From Brugia malayi (taxonomy: Eukaryota > Nematoda > Chromadorea > Rhabditida > Onchocercidae): 64,000 nt of DNA. A program made the position numbers and the translations under genes. Each line of letters starts with the position of its first letter. Position 1 is the stretch's first letter. The notes beneath the pieces were generated by a model. That model saw nothing but the letters and a program-made list of their open reading frames with translations. It made no database searches and was not told where the DNA came from. Below, piece after piece: positions 40,729 to 52,982 of this stretch. The DNA is taken from the NCBI RefSeq assembly GCF_000002995.4, contig NW_025062477.1, forward strand, positions 12,134,696-12,198,695, in the 5' to 3' direction.

Positions 40729-43700
40729 ATGTACGACAATAAGCAATTATTATTCATCCGTTTGCTAATCATTTTTCTTGCTACAATTATAGTTCTTGAA
40801 ACAATAATTATTGGAATTTTACTACTACAACCGGTAGATATTTTCCTTTCTTTTTTTCAATTTAATTCAATTATTTCTTTTTCCAAACAATTAAAAAAGA
40901 TATTCCAAAAAAAAAAGGAAAAAAGAGATTTTAAGAATTTTTAAAATTTCAGTCATCAAAATTAATTAATCAACAAAATGATACATGCGAAATGATGATA
41001 AATCGTGCGCGATATCGACGAGAAATACGAAATGTTGAAGATAGTGATAAATGGAAATTCACAGATTTATCATTATCACCGTCATTATCACCATCTGCAC
41101 TGTATCTCCCAATTTATGCACAAATTTCGGTTATTTTTATAATCGAAAAAAAAAAAAAAAACACCTCTTCTAATTTAAAATTTGAATTTTCACTTGAAAA
41201 TTTCACCTTATTTTGCTTAAACCTTTTTTTGAAAAAAAAAAAAAAAAAAAGAATATCTGAGAATTGATGAAATACGAAATTAGAATCATTTAAAAACTTT
41301 AATATCATAAATATATGTTCATAACATTAAAATTTTTAAATTTAGGCATAAGTAATACCTTGTTTTAAGTTTGATATTTTTATACAATAACTTTTCCATG
41401 AATAATGTGTTAAACTAAGAACATTAATAATTATTTTATGCATTATTTTCCTCGAATTAATTATATTAAATATTAATATTGAAATTTTAGGATAAATCAT
41501 TGAAAGTTATTTGTGAGGAACATAGCAAACGACGTATGAAACACAAATGGAAGCATACAAAAATCTTTACGAATTATAGTAACAAACCGAGAAGCTCGAA
41601 TAAACGAGGTTATATTTAGAAAAACTTAAAAGCTTTCCTTATCATCTCGTAAGTGTCTTTTAAGTAAATCCTACTCGTAAGTGAATCCTGCTGCAAATGA
41701 ATTTTGAGCTAAATAAATTTAGTGGTAAGTAATTTCTGTTAGAAATCACAAAAACAAAAATTCTATCACAAATAAATGCTACCGTAAATGAATCCTGTTT
41801 CCGTCACAAATAAATCTGTCGCAGAAGCTTTGTCGTTACTGAATTCCATTATAAGTAAATGCAGTTATATATGAATCTTCTTTAAAAAGAAATGAAAAAG
41901 AAACATGTTTCATGCTTTAAATTAACTTTTATTTATATAATCCGGAATGTTCTCATCGTTATATTTGTCTGCAATTTAATCCGAAATCCGGATGATTGTT
42001 TTCCTATACGCATTATTAGTTCCTGCAGAATCAAGAAACATCCCATTGCATATATTTTAGTTTCCTTTACTTTCTTTTTTTCTTCCATATCATCAATAAA
42101 CTGCTTTGAATTTAGCTTTGAATTTTGCATGCGTCAAATACGTCTGATTCTTCGAATAATTATTTTATAAAATCCTAAATTAAAAATCCTAAATTAAAAT
42201 TAAAATTAAAGTTTTAACTAACAAAACGAAATATGCTAAAAAGCAGAAAGTATTCAGTAACTTGCAAATATATTCAGCTTTTCTTCAATTGCAATTGTCT
42301 TTTCTTTTACTCTCAATCTCTGTCACAATGGTAATACATGCATTTCTCGGAATTTTCTCAACATCTAATATAACATCTTATAAATAAGCTTAACAATTGT
42401 ACAGCTAATTTTCCAAGTTAATTGTCATTTTTTTTTTCTTTTTTTGCTTCAACTTAAATGACTATTTATGGTTAAAATAAGTAAATACACTTTTACGGTT
42501 ATTTTTAGATTTGAAAGAGAAGGAAAAGAATATTTTAGAAAAATGGGAATTGTTATTCATTGTATTTTTTCCAGGATGTGGTATGATTAGTTCAATTTCT
42601 CAACCACATATTTTGGCTCGGCGTTTGAATAGAATTGGTGGCATTGTTCGACATGGCACACGTTGGTTTCAGGTTAAAATCATTTCACACTTTTCAAATT
42701 TCATCTTTTATTGTGAATATTTTACAGTATGATTGGGCTTACACAGTATAATTATGGTATAATTAAGCCCAACTATTTTACAGTATAATTAAGCCTAATT
42801 AGCTATTTTACAGTATGATTATGCTTATTTGTTTTTTTTTATTCATAAAAGTTCATTAATTAATTAATTATTAATGCAAAATATTTTTGGCATTTCTACT
42901 ACAATGTAAAATTTTCTTCTAATACGATACTCAAAAGTCTAATTAATTACAACAGTATTAAATAATAATTCTAATTATATATGAATAGATTAATCTCAAA
43001 GCTTAATTAATCAGTAAAAAAAATTGGAGTAATTACAAAATTAAATATTGGAAGTCTCACATAGCATTGTTCAACATGAAAATAGTTGTAGTTAAAAAAA
43101 CAAAAAAAAGCTAAAAAATAAGTTAAATTATAAATTTGTAAATTATTCAAATGAAGTGGCAAATGAATGCAGTTGTGTTATTTTAAAACTTTAAATGAAT
43201 TTGCCTTATAATATAACGCAGATAAATATTTATCATTTATGCTATTTAAATATATTTTAATCATATTTAAACAAAAAAAAAAAATTTCTGCTAATTTCAA
43301 TGTTGCAATTAACTTTTTTTCGCTTAATTCTTATTTTTCTTATAAAATTTAATATGAATTTTAGACTGAATATTCGCTTGGATATAATGTTTTTGAATAT
43401 TATAATCTAACTGATTTACGATTTTCGCATCCGTCCGCGATACATTCTCTGGATTCGGCGCAATTTGATGGCACAGACAATGCCGCATGTTATGGAAATA
43501 ATTTTATTTATTACGCATCAGCAACATCTCGCATTTATTCATATCAAATTAATGAAAAACGTTCAAAAAGTGTAGCAATTGATGCTGTAAAGGTTTGCTT
43601 CAAATTTTTTAAATTATATTTATAATATTAGAAAAATTAATAGATATAAAAAAAAAAATGGATAACATACAAATTTTGCAAATTAATATTTTTCACATCT

Positions 43701-44932
43701 ACAAATGTTTGTTAACAGTTTATCAACAGCGACAATTTGAATTTTCTTGAAATTTGAAAATTTGAAAATTTTGAAGTTTTTTTTTTAAAAAAAGACGACG
43801 AAAATTAAATTTGAATAACACAATACATATTTGTATTCATTTATTAATATGTGATTCTGGCAAAAATTAGTGCAAATGTTGTTCGCCTGAAATTTGCTCT
43901 TATGTCAAATTTTTGATATCAAATCTAACAAAGTAATATTACCGTAGTAAAATTAGTAGATTTTAAAACGGATAGAAATATCTTTGATTTTATGCAAATT
44001 TCTCCATATGTTTCAGTGAATAATGATTGACTTTTACAAATTGTCATAATAATCATGAAAATTCTCAGTCATTTAGTCATCGTTATCTCACATAAAATCC
44101 GGAATTGACCACTGACCATCTGGGATAATGAGATTATGCCTCATGTTTAACTTGAAATATTTTGATATCTTTGATTGGTGACATGAAAACTCTTCTTCTG
44201 AAAAAGGAAGAAGGGAAGGCATTAAAATTACAAATTTACTAGTAATTCTTATCATTTAGTCAACAAATTATTCATTTTTCTCCATCCAAAAGATCTGATA
44301 TACATATATATTTAATCTCGGCTTGTAGACGATATTTCCTCATTCCATTTGATTAATTCGCTCAGTTCAATCGTGTTCATATCAAATAACAATAAAATTA
44401 AACTTGATTAAAATACTAAAAAAAAAAAAGAAAAAAAAACGATATGAGAATAAATTTTTACTAAATTAAAAAACTTTTAACTAATAAATCCTATTGAAAA
44501 AAAAAAATTCTTTTTTCAACTTTTCAGACTCCAATCTATAAATTTTCACATTCATATTTGGATTTGGAAAATGATGGTAATCATTTATGGATTTTATATC
44601 ATTCAATTTCCAATGGTACACTAAAAGCTTCGTTACGTGATTGCATAACATTAATTGAACATAAATCATGGATGTTAAATTTTTTAAATACAAAAACTAT
44701 TGTTAATGCATTTATTGCATGTGATTATTTGTATACAATAAGTCAGAATGTTACATCGAATATTTTAAATGTTATTTATGATTTTAGCACTGACAAATTC
44801 CTTCACAAAATGCCAGAAGTAGGTAGTTGGAAACGATTTGGTGTACCATCAAATGTACAGTATGACCATGTGACAAAAACAATTAATATTTTTGATAATG
44901 GTATTATTTACAGTATTACAGTACGAATGTAA
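40729..44932 (+). CDS. Type II membrane olfactomedin-domain protein (colmedin/UNC-122-like)
   Basis: Six exons: 40729-40833, 40953-41129, 41491-41608, 42575-42672, 43365-43592 and 44528-44932. They join in frame to 376 residues. Residues about 8-34 are one long hydrophobic segment (LLIIFLATIIVLETIIIGIL), which suggests a signal anchor with the C-terminus outside. A basic stalk follows, with an RARYRR furin-like site and many Ser-Pro. The olfactomedin domain runs from GCGMI (about 134) to the end. Its usual landmarks are present: NAFIACDYLYTIS, HLWILYHS, and the terminal YDHVTKTINIFDNGIIYSI. NLT, NGT and NVT are potential N-glycosylation sites. No collagen Gly-X-Y repeat is seen, unlike C. elegans UNC-122 and gliomedin, so close orthology is unsure. 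ATG follows an acceptor-like TTTTAG (40715-40716) by 12 bases, which suggests trans-splicing. An in-frame upstream acceptor for exon 4 exists at 42507-42508. Confidence 0.9.
41609..41885. repeat. Diverged minisatellite with donor-like GTAAGT words
   Basis: Directly after the donor of olfactomedin exon 3, a loosely repeated unit like GTAAGTGAATCCTGCT recurs many times with heavy divergence (GTAAATGAATCCTG, GTAAGTAATT, ATAAGTAAAT). Several copies look like good 5' splice sites. Confidence 0.55.
42715..42835. repeat. TTTTACAGTATAATTAAGCC repeat
   Basis: Three to four copies in the intron after olfactomedin exon 4, at about 42719, 42740 (partial), 42776 and 42811. Most contain TTTTACAG, which looks like a splice acceptor. 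Confidence 0.75.
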
Positions 44933-45054
44933 TAAACAAAGGAAAAGAAAAATGATTAGAGATCAAATAATTAATTAATTATTCATTTAGAGATAGCGTT
45001 TAATTAATTATAAATGCATACGTAATAATTGTGCATCAATATATATATATATAT

Positions 45055-45345
45055 TATCATAGTATTTAAGTAAAAAATATATTATATTTATATACACCTA
45101 GTATTCAATAAATTATTTAAAAACTATTTAGTACTTAGTAAATAACAAAAATATACTTAAAAATATATTTATAATAGTATTTAAGTAAAAAATATATCAT
45201 ATTTACATATACTACTCAATATTTAATAAACTATAGAAGTATTATTATGAAAGTAATATATATATATATATATTTCATAATAGTATTTTAATAAAAAATT
45301 TCTCATACTTTTGCATTCAGTATTTAATAAATTATAAAAGTATAC
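45055..45345. repeat. Tandem repeat of about 110 bp, three copies
   Basis: Copies begin with ATAGTATTTAAGTAAAAAAT at about 45058 and 45173, with a more diverged third copy at about 45282. Each is followed by an AATATTTAATAAA-like word. It lies just downstream of the olfactomedin stop and could supply alternative AATAAA signals (for example 45107). Confidence 0.7.
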
Positions 45346-48300
45346 GCAACACTTATATAAATAATAAAAAAATGGAAAGTATGTATTACTTATATATAAT
45401 ACTTAAATATCAAATGGAAATTATACATTGCAAACCTTAGGTTGTTAGCCCTCAATATTTTAAGTATTATATATAAGTACCAATAGTATTATATATTGGT
45501 ATTTGTTTCAATAGTACTATATATTAATGTTATTTTTTTTTTTTCTATTTACTATACATACTTTAAATACTTAATCTTTAACTTTTTTTTTTTTTTTTTT
45601 TTTTGCAGACGAATAGAGTATATACTTTAAATATTATTTTGCTTTTAATTCTTTTTCATCAATTATATACAATTTCTATATGTAACCATTCTTTTTATTT
45701 TCTAATTTTGTGAGGTGTATACAAAATATGAATGTATCTGTTGTTTTTAATGAATTAATATTTTTCATAATTTTAATAATTTATTGGAATAAAATTTGAT
45801 GATCTCAGAACTTTTTCATTTGTTTAATAAACAAAAATTCTTAGAAATTATAATATTTTCATAACAAACAAAATTTAAATTTTTAAATTGAAACCACTAA
45901 TGACTGATAATTTTATCAATTTTGCTACTGAATTATTGTTAAAACTTTAATAATTAAGTTTTCTTTAAAGTTTATTTTTTATTTTTTTTTTGTTGCGATG
46001 TGATCAAATCGTGGATGACCAGCACCAGCAAATGCATACTAAATAATCAATTAAGTAAACATTGAATATTTTGCTTTTAATTTTCTTTTCTTTTCCTTTT
46101 TTTTATAACCAAACATAGCATTTATATTAAAAATTTGATGTTTTTTTTAATTTAAAAAATATGTGAAATGAAAAAGATATTAGAATGTTGAAGAAAATAC
46201 AAAATGAAAAAACATTTGTTTTTTACAAATAAATATAAATTTTATTGGAAAAAAAAAATGAAATAATCTAATAATGTAAATATTTAGAAATAATAATTAT
46301 TAAGTATATTTGTTATTATAAAAAAAAAAAAATGCTTCAGAACAACAAAAGATAAATTACTAAATATAGAAATTCCTACAATAAAGATTATTTCACTTTG
46401 AAATATTTCTCAGTACAAATGATTTATCACAAAAGAAAACAAAAACAAAAACAAAAACAAAACATATATGTTCGTAATAAATGCTTTAATGTCAATCCAA
46501 TGAATCATTTTTTATTTAATTCTCTCATTTTTGTTTTCAGTAACTATGTTTTTACTAATTATTAAAATATCTTAAATCAAATAATAATTTCGATTTAATA
46601 TTTAATATGTTATATTGTCTAAATATCTTATTATCTAACTAAAAGTAATAAAATTTAGATTTATTAGGAATTTATGCAACAAAGATTATTTTTTTTTTTT
46701 AATAAATATTTCTAAATATAAATGTTTCATCGTAAAAAAAGCGAATGAAAATGAAACATTGAACAATGATTACAAATAAAATAAATATAAAATGTGAAAA
46801 AAAAAAAAAATGCTTATGAAACATAAAGTAAACATAAAATACGTAATGGATATAAAATTATAAAATGAATGGGAAATAAAAAAAGATTATAAATTTTTAA
46901 AAAAAAAATAAAATAAAATAAATGAATAAATATATAATACGGAATGAATACAAAGTATACAATAAATATGAAACATAAAATGAAGGTAAAAGTAAATAAA
47001 AATTATAAAATATATATACAAAACAAATTCAAACAAATTATTTATAATAAATTGTTCAAAAAATTATTTAATTTTGATATTAAAAAATGGCAAATTATTT
47101 AATTTAATATTTAATAATTTAATTTTTATGAGCTCATCGTTTTATAATTTATCTAATTTTGAGTGATCTTTTTCACTTTTTACTACATTTCACATTCTTC
47201 TCATTCATAAAATGAAAAAAAAAAAAAAAAAAAGAAGGAAGAAAGCATTGAGCTATATTTTTATATTCAACTATTTCCATAAAATTTCTGATTCATTGAT
47301 ATTAATCAATGTGCTTCAAAAAACAAACACCAAAAGAAGCGCTTTTGTATTCTAACCACAGTCTACAATTTACGCCACTGTCAAATTTTTGTCAAAATTT
47401 TTTTTTCTCTATGAAAATACAAAATAATATCGTATCTAGTAATTAGCTTCTAATTCTAATATATTCTGTTAATTATTCCTATAATCTTAATTAATTACTA
47501 AAATTATTATTATAAATATTTTAGTTGTTCTTGTCAAAAAATACTTTCAATATTTCATACATTTGCATCATAAAATTAATTTTATCAATTAATCGTTTCT
47601 TACAATAATTTGTATATTTGATTTTTTTTTTTTTAAATAATATTATGTGTTAATGGAGAAATGATTAATTCTATTAATGAATGAATGAATTAATTTATTA
47701 CTTTTTTCTTCAAAATCATTTCAAATTATTCTTACTCTAACTTTTATCCAACATTTCATTCATTTATTTCACTAAATGATCAATTATTTTGCCAATAATA
47801 AAGAGAATAAAAAAAAAATAAAATCGTTGCGATCTGTGATATTCCATTCAAATTTCCAAATGATTTGTTCGAATTATCACTTATCACTACAAAATGTTTT
47901 TATGATTAGATAAGAATGATTTAATTTTGTCATAAATTTTGTTTGCATTTATTATAATTTAAAAATGAAAATTTATCTAATTAAAACATGAAAAAATGAA
48001 AAAAAAAATGATCAAATTTTATAGTTCAATTAGGAAAAATTTATAAAATTCGAGCAAAATTTTTGCAAAGCAATTTATAATTTCAAATAAATCTTTTTTT
48101 TTTTTCCTTTGAATGAATAATTACTAATTTTTTTTTCAGTTTACAAATTACACCTTTAAGCTTCAAATTTTTATTTTATTTAATCAATTTCAAATTAAAC
48201 AAAAGACAAAAAAATGAAAAGGTCCTTCGATAAATCTAAATTAATTAATTTATTCAAATTAAATTGAACTAAGAAAATAATCACTGATAATAGAATTATA

Positions 48301-49249
48301 TTTATATCATTTTTATTATTAATGCAATAAAACAAAATAAATTTTCCATCGTTTTTGATATTAATTGTCATTTTTTTTTTTTTTTTTTTTGTACTATTGT
48401 CAAATCATTTTTCTCTTATTGATTTGCATTCATTTTTAAATTGGATTATTTTATTTTTTTTCATTTATTAAAAATCAGAAATTCAGAAATGCACAATCAT
48501 ATTTGAATTCAATAATTGCTTCCATTAAGCTTTAATGCTATTGAAATTAAAAAAAAAAATCATTAAATGATTTTTTTTTTAATGGTTTAATGATTTGAAT
48601 GTATTACTGTCCCAACAAAAAAATTTATAAATGCTTTTGTCATTCTTTTTTTTTTTTTTTTTTTGAATTGTAGATGATATTTTGATTAAAAATAACTAAA
48701 AACAATCAACAATTCCTTAATTCATCTTTTTTTTTTTTACTTTTTATTTTAAATTATTGCTGTAAATTAATTACTATTTTCATTGCTACATTAAATAAAA
48801 ACAATTTATGTAAATAATTTGTTTGCACTTAAGCGATATGAACACTTAATTAAAACAAATTAATCATTTTTTTGTCACAAAATTGTAATTTCAATACGGC
48901 GATTAAATTTTATTTTATTTTTTTTCTAAAAGTGAAACAGAAAAAAAAGGAAAAAACTGTGAAAAATTGTCCCAAATTCACAAAATTACGATGTAATTAC
49001 TAAATTAATTTTTCTTTTTTTTATTTCTTTTATAAGAATAGAAAAAAAAAAAGGATAAAATGAGAGAAAATTTATTGTTTTACATTAATGAATCAATCAC
49101 ATTTCAAGTAACACTTTTTTGAATCATAGAAAAACAAAATTTTTTTGCCATTCACTGTCTCTCTTCATTTAAATGTGAACTTTCCATTCTAATGTGTCAA
49201 TCAATTAAGCCGCGCGCGGTTGACATGTATATATTTCAATAAATTTCAT

Positions 49250-49405
49250 TTATTATTATTACTATTATTATTATTATTATCTTTATTATAATTATAATAA
49301 TTATTTTTATTATTATTTAATATTATTATTATTTTAATTATTATTATTATTTATTATTATTATCATTGTTATTGCTACATTATTATCATTATTACTAATT
49401 CTTGT
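49250..49405. repeat. ATT trinucleotide tract
   Basis: Imperfect ATT repeats with TTA variants. Confidence 0.85.
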
Positions 49406-50354
49406 TATTAATTATTCTTACTGATTATTATTTTTTGGATTACCAACTGATTATTGTGTCTGTCCAACTACTATTTTCAACTACTGTTTGTATTTCGATT
49501 AACCGATTACTGCTTTTATTCGACCATACAATTTATTCATTCATTCTTACATTCTTTTTCTTTAATTTCTATGTATTATTTCCATGTTATTTAGCTATAA
49601 TTTGATAGTAATCTTTTCGATATTTTTCTTTAAATGTTAAATTTCAATAATAAAATCATTTCTTTTTAGTTTATATTTACGATTTGCTCAATGATTACAT
49701 CGATGTAAACAATTTATTTTAGACAAAGATATAACAAGTTTTTTTTTAAATTCTTTTTTCATTTCTATTTTGTATTTAAAGAAGAATGAAGTATTGGTAA
49801 TTAACATTAATCATTTGTCACCATTTCTTCCTTCCTTTTTTTTTCCTCCTCTTCCTTGTAAAATGATAATTATTCTGGTGACAAATTACAAGCAACAAAA
49901 AAAGACAAAAATTTCTATTCCTTTTCTTTTTATTTTCTCACAAAATAGTGTTAAAAAAAAATTTGTCATTTTAATTTTAATAGATACTATACAATCAACT
50001 ATCTAATCAAATAATAAAAATAAGAAATATTTTAGTTTTTTCATAATAACTTTCTAACACTTCGTTATAAATTTTTATTTTACTATTATTATTATTAATA
50101 TGGAGAGGATTTAAACTGAAATATAATATTATAAAATGAAATATATAAAAGAATTAAATTTAAAATACAAATGTATATGTGATAATCTAATTGATAAGAA
50201 TATATTATATAAAAAGCTTTCCTAAAACGAATGCTATTTTTAATTTTTTCCTTTTTTTTATATCAACAATGTATTTATGGCTAATTTAGTTTTCCAACAT
50301 ACTTTCTACTAAATTCATTCCTTTACTTTTCATTCAAATACCAAATGAATGTTA

Positions 50355-50430
50355 TGAGAGGAAGAGAGAGAGAGACAGAGAGAGGGGCAGAGGGAGAGGG
50401 ACAGAGAGAGAGGGGGAGAGGGACGAGTAA
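50355..50430. repeat. GA-rich microsatellite
   Basis: GA and GGGA repeats, nearly pure purine on the plus strand. Confidence 0.9.
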
Positions 50431-50504
50431 ACTGATTTTCTGGAGAATTCTGGAAAAGAAAAGAATAAATCGATAATATAGCATTAGAAATAATCGACAT
50501 AGCG

Positions 50505-50590
50505 CATACACAAATACACGCATAAACACACACACATACACAGACATACACACACATACACACACACAAACATACATACCCATACACAAT
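50505..50590. repeat. CA-rich microsatellite
   Basis: ACACAC and ACATAC units followed by the C-rich CCCCCAACCGCC stretch. Confidence 0.9.
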
Positions 50591-50635
50591 TATACAAACC
50601 CCCAACCGCCAACCACTAACCGCGCTAATATTGTC

Positions 50636-51000
50636 GTCGTTATCATTATCACTATCACTATTACTATTATTACTATCACTATCGTTGTTGCTATCACCCT
50701 TATCATCACTATCATTATTATCACATCACTGTTAGTATAAGTCACAGTCATTGTCTTCATCACTGTCAGTCACTATCATTGTCACGGCTACTATCACCAT
50801 CACTATCACTATGACTTTGACTATGACTGTCACTACCCCTATCATCAACATTATCACCATCGTTACTGTTACTATCAGCATCACTATCGCTATCACTGCC
50901 ACTATCACCATCATTATCGCTACTACCACTATCACTATCACTTTCGCTATCACTATTAGTATCATTATCACCATTACCACACTATCACTATCTTTAACCA
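50636..51000. repeat. TATCAC hexanucleotide repeat block
   Basis: About 360 bases of ATCACT, TATCAT and ACTGTC units. It produces poly-Thr/Ile and poly-Val/Ile ORFs on opposite strands that are not real. Confidence 0.92.
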
Positions 51001-51459
51001 AATCATTATCACTTTTCTTTTATCATGAATTACACTCCACCTTATATTTTAGCTTTTTGACGAAGCTTATTTACAAAGAAATTTAAACTTCGTACTATCG
51101 TACTAAATGAATTAATTTTGGTTGTAGAGTTTTGCTTTTTTATTTATTTCAGTTAGTAAATGTATGGATTACTTTACTTTTTTTTTCAAAATGTATGGTT
51201 TGAATTTAAATTACAGTTCTATTCCCGCTCTTATTTTCAGTTTAAAAACTAAGAAAAAAAAGAAAAAAAAAAACCTTTTTTTTAGAACAGTGACAAATTA
51301 CATTTGTATAATTTATGAGACATTCAATTCGAAAAAAAAGAAATTTTGAAATAATGTGATTAAAGCTCTTGAAACAAAGAAGTTCTTGTTATTGAGTTAG
51401 TTGACAAATGAATGATTTTACTTTTTCAAAATTTATGCTTAATTAAAATTACATTACAG

Positions 51460-52215
51460 TGGTAATGATGATAATGTAATGATGATGATGATAATGTGGT
51501 GATAATGATGATAACGATGATGATAACGATGGTGATGGTGATGATGATGATAATGATAATGTAATGATGATGGTGGTGATGATGATGATGATGTTAACAG
51601 TGATGATGATGATGATGATGATAATGTGGTGATAATGATGATAACAATGATGATAACGATGGTGATGATGATGATGATAATGATAATGTAATGATGATGG
51701 TGGTGATGATGATGATGATGATAACAGTGATGATGATGATGATAATGTGGTGATAATGATGATAACAATGATGATAACGATGGTGATGATGATAATGTAA
51801 TGATGATGGTGGTGATGATGACGATGATAACAGTGATGATGATGATGATGATGATAATGTGGTGATAATGATGGTAACAATGATGATAACGATGCTGATG
51901 ATGATGATGATAATGTAATGATGATAGTGGTGATGATAATGATAATGTGGTGATGTTGATGGTGATGACGATGATAAAAATGATGATAACGCTGATGATG
52001 ATAATGATGTAATGATGATGATAATGGTGGTAACAATAATGATGGTAATGATGATGGCGATGATGACATGATGGTAATGTGATGAAGGTGATAATGTTGA
52101 TAAAAGTGATGATAGTGCAGTAATATGATGATAACGGTGATAATAATGATAATGGTGATAACGATGTCGATGATAACAGTGATGACAATGATGACAACGA
52201 TGACGGTGATAATGA
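51460..52215. repeat. GAT trinucleotide block with 110-130 bp higher-order unit
   Basis: About 750 bases of GATGAT, GATAAT and GATGGT. A GTGGTGATAATGATG landmark recurs at 51496, 51626, 51747 and 51859, so the array has a longer unit of 130, 121 and 112 bases. The His/Ser-rich ORFs on the minus strand are artefacts. Confidence 0.93.
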
Positions 52216-52982
52216 GATGATTAATATATTACTTTAATCTATACTGGAAGATAACTTGTTCCAGAATGAATTAACAATGAAATGGATAATATTTGGGAAT
52301 GTTTTTCCGTCGATTAATATATTGACGTAACGGTCATATGGTTTGCATCATTATCACTAACATCGGGAGGATTATTACGCTGAACAGCATTGATAAGCTT
52401 ATCAACAATCTTTCTGATAAGTAATTATTGATCTCTTTTTATGATCATAATAATTCGTGATGTTTATGTACATTAATGTCTTTGTTTTTATCATATCATC
52501 TTCAGTATTGCTCTATTTTTAATTATTTGTCTGTTTATCAGTTAGCTATTCTGCTTATACATTTATTTGTTTGGTTGATTATTTTCTTACTTCATTATTT
52601 AGTAATTTAGTTATTTAGTATATTTATTCCTACCGTTGTAGGCATATTAATTTTCCCATTATTTCTTAAATTACCCTGCAAACTTATTTATTCATTATTT
52701 ATTTATTCATAAAATTTCCATTCATCTACACTTTAACCATTTTATTATTTCATGCTGTTCAGTTATTTTATTTTTAATTAGAAATTTATTACATTTTTGA
52801 CTTATTGAAGAATTCGCGCAATCCAAGAAAAAAATTCCATTCATTTTTTCTCATTTTTTATTTCATATTAACCATTTTAATTATAAGTATTTCGGTATAT
52901 TCATATTATTTGTTCCGTCTCTGTCAATGATTTATACTAGTAATTTTCATTTAGGATTTTTCATTTCGATCATTTGTAAGCA

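Larger units (their letters stand above)
44933..52982. other. Gene-free repeat-rich spacer, 8 kb
   Basis: No convincing exon was found on either strand. The left half is AT-rich and featureless apart from the repeat at 45055. The right part (49.2-52.2 kb) is packed with microsatellites of different motifs, listed separately. A possible trans-splice acceptor for the next gene (TTTTCATTTAG, AG at 52953-52954) lies at its right end, giving a 28-base leader before ATG 52983. Confidence 0.65.

Noticed and set aside
50732..51086. Thr/Ile and Val/Ile ORFs on opposite strands
   Set aside because: Both are translations of the TATCAC hexanucleotide block.
51449..52197. Two His/Ser/Ile-rich ORFs over 200 residues
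   Set aside because: They overlap each other in different frames and mirror the GAT repeat; no protein-like composition.
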